DNA from: Susulua sp964536195 | Lineage (GTDB): Bacteria; Omnitrophota; Gorgyraeia; Duberdicusellales; 4484-171 | Length of the DNA: 9,530 nt | NCBI GenBank assembly: GCA_964536195.1 | Contig: CAZHVO010000035.1 | Location: 1-9,530, forward strand | Direction of reading: 5' to 3' | Part shown: one piece after another, positions 4,985 to 9,530 of the stretch | Layout of the letters: each line of letters opens with the position of its first letter | Position numbering within the stretch: position 1 is the first letter of the stretch | Notes under the pieces: generated by a model | Database searches by the model: none | What the model was told of the DNA's origin: nothing | Seen by the model: the letters and a program-made list of their open reading frames with translations, nothing else | Program-made: the position numbers and the translations under genes

Positions 4985-6589
4985 TTACATTCTCTCAACT
5001 GGCTTAATACCTAGGAGAGAGAGACCACAATGGAAAACTATTCTTACAGCGCTAACCAAGTTTATTCTTGCTTGGGATATTCTTTTATCATCATCCAATA
5101 CTCTTTGTTTTTCATAAAACTTATGAAAACTAGCGGCTAAATTCTTTAAAAACTCAATGATAAAAACCGGCTCTTGTGAATAATAAGCTTTTTCAAGACA
5201 ATATGAAAACTGTAGCAATGCCCGAAGAAGCACCAACTCTTCAGGGTCCTTTAAAAACTTACTAAAGTTACCCTTGGCCGAGACTTTCTTAGCCTTCCTA
5301 AAGATACTTTCAATACGGGCACAAACATACTGGATATAATACAAAGGGTTATTAAAAGAAGTTTCTTTAGCAAGATCAATATCAAATTCAAGGTGTGAAG
5401 AGTTTCTGCGGGTAAGATAGTAGAATCTTGCAGCATCAGGCCCAACATCTTTAATTAAATCCGCGAGTGGAATCATTGTTCCGGCTCTCTTGGACATCCG
5501 CTCTTTGGTTTTTAATGTTACTAATTGGATTATAATTATCTTTAAGATATCCTGATCATGTTTTAGGGCTCCTATAGCTGATTTTACTCTCTTTATATAG
5601 CCGTGATGATCAGGTCCCCATAAATTTATCAGCTTATTAAACTTACGATCAATTTTATCTTTATGATAAGCAATATCTGAAGCAAAATAGGTAAGCTCTC
5701 CGTCAGCCTTCTTAATAACCCTATCTTTATCATCACCGAATTTAGTCGAAGAAAACCACAAGGCACCATCTTTTTCATAAATCAGGCCTTTTTTCTTCAA
5801 GGTATCAATAGCGCTGTCGACTTTCTTGCCTTTAATGAGCTTTTTCTGGCTAAACCAATTATCAAATTTTATGCCTAAGGCATGAAGATCCTTTTTGATA
5901 AGATCGGTCATCTCTTTAATGATCGCTTTCCTTAAGCTATTACGATCCGATTCTAATTTAATAATGGATATATTGGCCGCAGATGCAGTAACATATTCGC
6001 CTCTGTAGCCATTTTCAGGGAAGGAAACCTCTTCGCCTCTATTTTCTTTAATCCTTACTATAACAGAATCAACTAGAAGCTCAATTTGGCGACCTTCATC
6101 GTTTAAGTAATACTCTCTTTCAACGTCATTCCCAAAGAAATCTAATACATTAGCAATCGCATCGCCAACCACTGCTTGACGGCCGTGAGCTACTGAGAGC
6201 GGACCAGTAGGATTTGCACTTAAGAATTCAATCAGTACTTTTCTCTTGATCTGACTACGGAAAAACTTATCCTTATCTTTGAGGACTTTGTTTAAGGAAT
6301 GTATCAGAACCTTTGGAGAAATAAATATATTTATAAAACCGGGCCTCAAGATTTCTATCCTATCTACATCCTTAGAGAGTGCTTTCTCTAATGAGATTTT
6401 TATCTGGGCAGCAATTTCCAAAGGGTCCTTTTTAAGATGCGAAGCAAGCTTTAAAGCTACCATCGAAGATAAATCTCCGAACTCCTGCCTCTGAGGCAAT
6501 TCCCATAAAGGATGCTCTAAGGAAAAACCATAATCCTTCTTTATTATTTCCTCTAAAATATGAGAAACTTTCTCTTGGAAACCACGCAT
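4985..6589 (-). CDS. argS: Arginyl-tRNA synthetase
   Basis: A 534-residue class I synthetase, slightly short for the family, that attaches arginine to tRNA-Arg using ATP. In order: an N-terminal tRNA-D-loop-recognition domain with EFGDLSS (36-42); the Rossmann core beginning EFLSANPTGPL (121-131); the HIGH-equivalent, here SVAH (132-135) where HVGH or HIGH is usual; the KMSKS-equivalent RMSKR (364-368); then the DALR-type anticodon-binding domain with YYIQYVCARI and the typical C-terminal PVERM. The start follows the thrC stop codon by 4 bases and has no clear Shine-Dalgarno, so translational coupling to thrC is likely. The HIGH variant is unusual to me, but everything else, including the intact second signature, points to a working enzyme. 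Confidence 0.96.
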   Translation of the reverse strand: MRGFQEKVSHILEEIIKKDYGFSLEHPLWELPQRQEFGDLSSMVALKLASHLKKDPLEIAAQIKISLEKALSKDVDRIEILRPGFINIFISPKVLIHSLNKVLKDKDKFFRSQIKRKVLIEFLSANPTGPLSVAHGRQAVVGDAIANVLDFFGNDVEREYYLNDEGRQIELLVDSVIVRIKENRGEEVSFPENGYRGEYVTASAANISIIKLESDRNSLRKAIIKEMTDLIKKDLHALGIKFDNWFSQKKLIKGKKVDSAIDTLKKKGLIYEKDGALWFSSTKFGDDKDRVIKKADGELTYFASDIAYHKDKIDRKFNKLINLWGPDHHGYIKRVKSAIGALKHDQDILKIIIIQLVTLKTKERMSKRAGTMIPLADLIKDVGPDAARFYYLTRRNSSHLEFDIDLAKETSFNNPLYYIQYVCARIESIFRKAKKVSAKGNFSKFLKDPEELVLLRALLQFSYCLEKAYYSQEPVFIIEFLKNLAASFHKFYEKQRVLDDDKRISQARINLVSAVRIVFHCGLSLLGIKPVERM

Positions 6590-6593
6590 TTTA

Positions 6594-7670
6594 TTAAATT
6601 CTTGATATTTTTAATACTGTCTTAACGTCAGGTTTGACAACGGGAGGGCGTTTTATGCTCATAATAGCAATATTAGGGTCTTTAAGGCCGTGTCCAGTAA
6701 GAGTGCAGGCAATAATTACCTTTTTCTTTCTATTCTTAAATTTATTAAAGAATCCTCTTTTATTTAGCATAAATAATCCAGCCACCGAAGCTGCTGAAGC
6801 CGGTTCAACAAAAACCCCTTCTTCTCCGGCTAAAAACTTATAGGCCGAGAGTATCTGACTATCACTTACTGCATCAATTAATCCCTTAGATTCCTTACGG
6901 GCGGCTACAGCTTGTTTCCAGCTTGCCGGATTCCCAATCTTAATAGCAGTAGCAATTGTTTTAGGTTTACTTATTGGATGGCCCTTTACAATCGGAGCTG
7001 AACCCTTGGCCTGAAAACCACACATCCGTGGCAACTGTTTTATCTTTTTGTAAGAGTAGTACTCTTTATAACCCTTCCAATAAGCAGTTATATTACCGGC
7101 ATTACCTACTGGCAAACAATGAAAGTCAGGAGCGAAACCAAGAAAATCACAGATCTCAAAGGAAGCTGTCTTCTGGCCTTCAATACGATGAGGATTTATA
7201 GAATTTACTAACCTTACCGGATAATCCGAAGCAATTTCTCTAACTACCCTAAAAGCATCATCAAAGTTTCCCTTTACTGCTACTACCTTAGCATTATGAA
7301 TAAGAGCCTGAGCTAACTTTCCTAAGGCAATTGCTCCCTCAGGTATTACTACAATACACTTTAAGTTTGCTTGAGCTGAATAAGCAGCAGCTGAAGCTGA
7401 AGTATTTCCAGTTGAAGCACAAATTACAGCCCGAGCCCCCTCTTCCTTGGCTTTAGAAATAGCCATAGTCATCCCCCGGTCCTTAAAAGAACCAGTAGGA
7501 TTGATGCCTTCGTATTTAAGATATACCTTAAAATTACTACCTAAGATAGCTGAGATCTTCTTAGCGTGTATTAAAGGAGTATCTCCCTCCTGAAGAGTTA
7601 TCAGAGGAGTCTTCTTTGTTACTGGCAGATATCTTCCATAACGGGCTATAATCCCATTGTAAGCTCTCAT
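6594..7670 (-). CDS. thrC: Threonine synthase, PLP-dependent
   Basis: A 358-residue fold-type II PLP enzyme converting O-phospho-L-homoserine to L-threonine and phosphate, the last step of threonine synthesis. EGDTPLI (28-34) opens the catalytic domain; NPTGSFKDRG (57-66) holds the PLP-binding Lys63; STGNTSAS (86-93) is the substrate loop; PVGNAGN (187-193) holds the PLP phosphate. The length matches the short bacterial form, without the long N-terminal domain of the plant and yeast types. It overlaps hom by 4 nt (ATGA) and has AGAGGA at 7674-7679 just upstream. Its substrate needs homoserine kinase (thrB or a substitute), which is not in this window. Threonine dehydratase is a distant alternative, but the neighbouring hom makes threonine synthase the clear choice. 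Confidence 0.95.
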   Translation of the reverse strand: MRAYNGIIARYGRYLPVTKKTPLITLQEGDTPLIHAKKISAILGSNFKVYLKYEGINPTGSFKDRGMTMAISKAKEEGARAVICASTGNTSASAAAYSAQANLKCIVVIPEGAIALGKLAQALIHNAKVVAVKGNFDDAFRVVREIASDYPVRLVNSINPHRIEGQKTASFEICDFLGFAPDFHCLPVGNAGNITAYWKGYKEYYSYKKIKQLPRMCGFQAKGSAPIVKGHPISKPKTIATAIKIGNPASWKQAVAARKESKGLIDAVSDSQILSAYKFLAGEEGVFVEPASAASVAGLFMLNKRGFFNKFKNRKKKVIIACTLTGHGLKDPNIAIMSIKRPPVVKPDVKTVLKISRI

Positions 7671-8938
7671 AAATCCTCTATTCTTATCCTCTGAGAAGGA
7701 CCTTTGATTTCCTTTAGGCTATCAATTTCAGCCAAAGCTTTTCTAACACTATCTTCTCTGGCTTCATGAGTAAGCATAATAATTGGCACAATCCTTCCTC
7801 TATTCCTCTCTTTTTGAGTTACTGAGGCAATACTAATATTCAAAGAAGCAAGTATTTTAGAAATCCTTGCTAACACACCGGGACAATCTTGAGCCATAAA
7901 TCTTATGTAGTAACGAGCCCTGACATCTTTTATATTTTGAATAGCAACTTTCTCTTCTCCTCTGATAGCCATACCTTTGCCAGAAGAGATACTGACAATA
8001 TCAGATATAACCGCAGATGAAGTGGGTACTCCTCCAGCTCCTTCTCCACGAAAGAGAAGTTCACCGGCTGGTTGAGTATCAAGATAAACAGCATTATAAG
8101 CTAAAGAAACATGCGAAAGCGGATGTTCCATAGATACCAGTGTAGGATGTACGCGTAAATCTAAAGAATTATTCTCTTTCTTAGCTATAGCTAATAGTTT
8201 TATCCGGTAATTTAACTCTTGGGCGTAGAGAATATCCAAAAGAGATACCTTGGATATCCCCTCAGTATAGACCTTATCTGATGACGGCCATACTCCATAG
8301 CAAAGATAACTTAGAATACATAGCTTATGAAGGGTATCTTTGCCTTCGACATCTAGGCGCGGGCTTTTCTCAGCCAATCCATTATCCTGAGCTTGACTAA
8401 GAGCTTGCCTAAAATCAATATTTTCCTTAGCCATCTTATAAAGAATATAATTAGTTGTTCCGTTAAGTATTCCGTATATCTTCTTTACTTCGCAGCTTAT
8501 TAAACCTTGGGAAATACTCTTTACAAGAGGGATAGCTCCGCAAACAGAAGCTTCAAAACCAATACTTCTGTTTTTTCGCTTAGCTAAGGAGAAAATTTGC
8601 TTACCAGAAGATGCCAAGAGAGCCTTATTGGCAGTTACAACATCTTTGCCTTTTCTTAAGGCATCCTCAATGAAAGTACCTGCAGGTTTAATCCCTCCCA
8701 TTAACTCCACGATAATATCTATCTGAGGATCATTGATTAATTCCTGAGGATTTGAGGAAAATGAAAGACCTAACTTCTTAGCAACTTTTCTCTTAGCCTT
8801 ATCTTTGTCGCAGACCTTCTTTATCACTATACGCAAAGGCACCCGCCTACTGATTAAAGCAGAGTACCTCTTCAAAGACCTTGCTACAGACTCTCCAACG
8901 TGCCCTAAACCGATTATTCCTATTTTTTTAATTTTCAT
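7667..8938 (-). CDS. hom: Homoserine dehydrogenase with C-terminal ACT domain
   Basis: A 423-residue NAD(P)H-dependent enzyme reducing aspartate semialdehyde to homoserine, the branch point to threonine and methionine. GLGHVG (10-15) is the Rossmann dinucleotide site; TANKALLA (102-109) includes Lys105; FEASVCGAIP (128-137) and GILNGTTNYIL (156-166) are family signatures; LDVEGKDTLHKL (195-206) carries the second catalytic lysine, Lys205. An ACT domain from about residue 341 (YYIRFMAQDCPGVLARI) usually mediates feedback inhibition by threonine. It is a stand-alone enzyme with no aspartokinase fusion. It overlaps the upstream pilZ-domain gene and the downstream thrC by 4 nt each, and AAGGAAAG at 8945-8952 is its ribosome-binding site. 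Confidence 0.96.
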   Translation of the reverse strand: MKIKKIGIIGLGHVGESVARSLKRYSALISRRVPLRIVIKKVCDKDKAKRKVAKKLGLSFSSNPQELINDPQIDIIVELMGGIKPAGTFIEDALRKGKDVVTANKALLASSGKQIFSLAKRKNRSIGFEASVCGAIPLVKSISQGLISCEVKKIYGILNGTTNYILYKMAKENIDFRQALSQAQDNGLAEKSPRLDVEGKDTLHKLCILSYLCYGVWPSSDKVYTEGISKVSLLDILYAQELNYRIKLLAIAKKENNSLDLRVHPTLVSMEHPLSHVSLAYNAVYLDTQPAGELLFRGEGAGGVPTSSAVISDIVSISSGKGMAIRGEEKVAIQNIKDVRARYYIRFMAQDCPGVLARISKILASLNISIASVTQKERNRGRIVPIIMLTHEAREDSVRKALAEIDSLKEIKGPSQRIRIEDL

Positions 8939-9285
8939 CTTAAACTTTCCTTAATAAATTTGCCTAATTTCTCAAAAAACTTCTTATCCAAGCCTATAAA
9001 ACTAACTCTGGTCTCATAAACTAAATCCCGAACTATTTCCCGAGAACCAATAACCTTTCCTTTGAGTTCTATCTTTTGGGAAACAAAAGGAATTCTCAAA
9101 TTCATGGTCAGATAAGTACCTTTCTCAAATGCCTTATTAGTAGTAAGAAGTACCCCACCCTGACTAACGTCTTTAGTTTGGGAAAGATCATAACTATCCG
9201 GTAACTCTTGTATCCGATAGTTAATCACAAAATTAACGCTTATTCTTTCGTGTTCTCTCCTTTCTGGGCCCTTATAATCTGTCAT
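8935..9285 (-). CDS. Single-domain PilZ protein, probable c-di-GMP receptor
   Basis: A 116-residue protein that is essentially one PilZ domain. RREHER (9-14) supplies the RxxxR motif (Arg10, Arg14), and DVSQGG (39-44) supplies the (D/N)xSxxG motif, so both c-di-GMP-contacting signatures are intact. Beta strands rich in I/V/L follow and the tail is a basic helix (KFFEKLGKFIKESLR). No signal peptide or membrane segment is visible, so it should be cytoplasmic. In other bacteria such proteins adjust motility, surface attachment or exopolysaccharide output by binding partners. It is first in the leftward operon, its stop overlapping the hom start by 4 nt. AAAAAGGGGG just before the ATG is a good ribosome-binding site. 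Its partner cannot be told from this context. Confidence 0.88.
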   Translation of the reverse strand: MTDYKGPERREHERISVNFVINYRIQELPDSYDLSQTKDVSQGGVLLTTNKAFEKGTYLTMNLRIPFVSQKIELKGKVIGSREIVRDLVYETRVSFIGLDKKFFEKLGKFIKESLR

Positions 9286-9306
9286 TTTGCCCCCTTTTTA
9301 CTAACT

Positions 9307-9325
9307 TGGTCGGGAGAGTGGGATT
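9307..9325 (-). repeat. Exact 19-bp copy of the tRNA-Pro 3' end
   Basis: These 19 bases are identical to 9452-9470. On the minus strand they read AATCCCACTCTCCCGACCA, the 3' side of the T-arm, the acceptor strand, the discriminator and CCA of tRNA-Pro. Identity stops sharply on both sides. The second copy lies 145 bp downstream of the first in the tRNA's direction. Such direct repeats of a tRNA 3' end are the usual trace of site-specific integration into a tRNA gene. Confidence 0.85.
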
Positions 9326-9451
9326 TGTATGCAATCTCCGCCGAAAGCGGAGCTGTGTAGGCAAATCTTAAAACCGCATATTGCATCCAAAAACACCTAC
9401 GATAAATACCTTCTCCTCTTCTTCGTAACCAAACCTCTCGATTCACCACAA
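9326..9451. other. 126-bp segment between the two tRNA-Pro 3' ends
   Basis: No convincing gene lies here. It holds a GC-rich hairpin, ctccgc (9336-9341)/gcggag (9347-9352) with a 5-base loop, not followed by T residues, and a weaker 7-bp inverted pair, atgcaat (9329-9335)/attgcat (9380-9386). A minus-strand reading frame crosses it from inside tRNA-Pro to the pilZ-domain gene start, but it has no recognised domain. It may be the remnant of a small element inserted behind the tRNA. It also has to contain the start of the pilZ operon transcript unless that operon is read through from tRNA-Pro. Confidence 0.5.
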
Positions 9452-9530
9452 TGGTCGGGAGAGTGGGATTCGAACCCACGGCCCCTTGCACCCCATGCAA
9501 GTGCGCTAATCCGAGCTGCGCCACCTCCCG
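9452..9530 (-). tRNA. tRNA-Pro(GGG), complete, with encoded CCA
   Basis: From base 9530 leftward: acceptor CGGGAGG pairs with TCTCCCG, with A as discriminator and CCA encoded at 9454-9452. The D-arm is GCGC/GCGC with an 11-base loop. The anticodon stem CTTGC/GCAAG surrounds ATGGGGT, with anticodon GGG at 9494-9492 and G at position 37, as in proline tRNAs. The T-arm is GTGGG-TTCGAAT-CCCAC. The C1 start is also typical of bacterial tRNA-Pro. The gene ends exactly at the window edge, so its promoter is outside. Confidence 0.95.

Noticed and set aside
9364..9390. Possible leftward promoter for the pilZ operon (TTGGAT ... TAAGAT)
   Set aside because: The spacer is only about 15 bases and the -35 is weak, unlike the three near-consensus promoters elsewhere in the window. 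Read-through from tRNA-Pro is equally possible.
9282..9524. 80-codon minus-strand reading frame through tRNA-Pro into the start of the pilZ-domain gene
   Set aside because: It begins inside tRNA-Pro, its first third is simply the tRNA read as protein, and the rest shows no domain. Its 4-nt overlap with the pilZ-domain gene looks operon-like but is not enough to support a gene.
1..9530. CRISPR array, toxin-antitoxin pair, transposase or defence system
   Set aside because: No regularly spaced repeats, no small overlapping gene pair of that kind and no transposase or nuclease genes other than the homing endonuclease and RecJ were seen.

Overview
The window looks like chromosomal DNA from an uncultured, low-to-moderate GC bacterium. 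The short intergenic gaps, tightly packed amino-acid and tRNA-charging operon, HelY-type Ski2-like helicase and general look of the threonine synthase and arginyl-tRNA synthetase recall candidate phyla such as Omnitrophota. That placement is an impression from the proteins, not a computed result.

Left end (1-1040): a truncated tRNA-Ala(GGC) runs leftward off the window and a complete tRNA-Leu(CAA) runs rightward. Each has a near-consensus sigma70-type promoter with an extended -10. Between them lie a 12-bp inverted repeat and a REP-like palindromic repeat whose right end supplies the -35 of the tRNA-Leu promoter. Twelve bases after tRNA-Leu begins a two-motif LAGLIDADG homing-endonuclease gene, the clearest mobile gene here.

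Middle, rightward (1040-3334): a compact Ski2/Mtr4/HelY-type RNA helicase with a DSHCT C-terminal domain, a strong hairpin at its stop codon, then rpmB (ribosomal protein L28). The rpmB promoter sits so close to the start codon that the mRNA should be almost leaderless.

Right, leftward (3293-9285): a five-gene run, pilZ-domain gene, hom, thrC, argS, recJ, joined by two 4-nt ATGA overlaps and gaps of 4 and 21 nt. It links a c-di-GMP receptor domain, two threonine-pathway enzymes (homoserine dehydrogenase and threonine synthase; no homoserine kinase is seen), arginyl-tRNA synthetase and the RecJ exonuclease. recJ and rpmB meet tail to tail and overlap by 42 nt.

Right end (9286-9530): tRNA-Pro(GGG) with encoded CCA, followed 126 bp later by an exact 19-bp copy of its own 3' end, an attachment-site-like arrangement around a very small insert.

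No large novel system is visible. The most unusual theme is extra DNA behind two tRNA genes: a homing endonuclease behind tRNA-Leu and a duplicated tRNA end behind tRNA-Pro.
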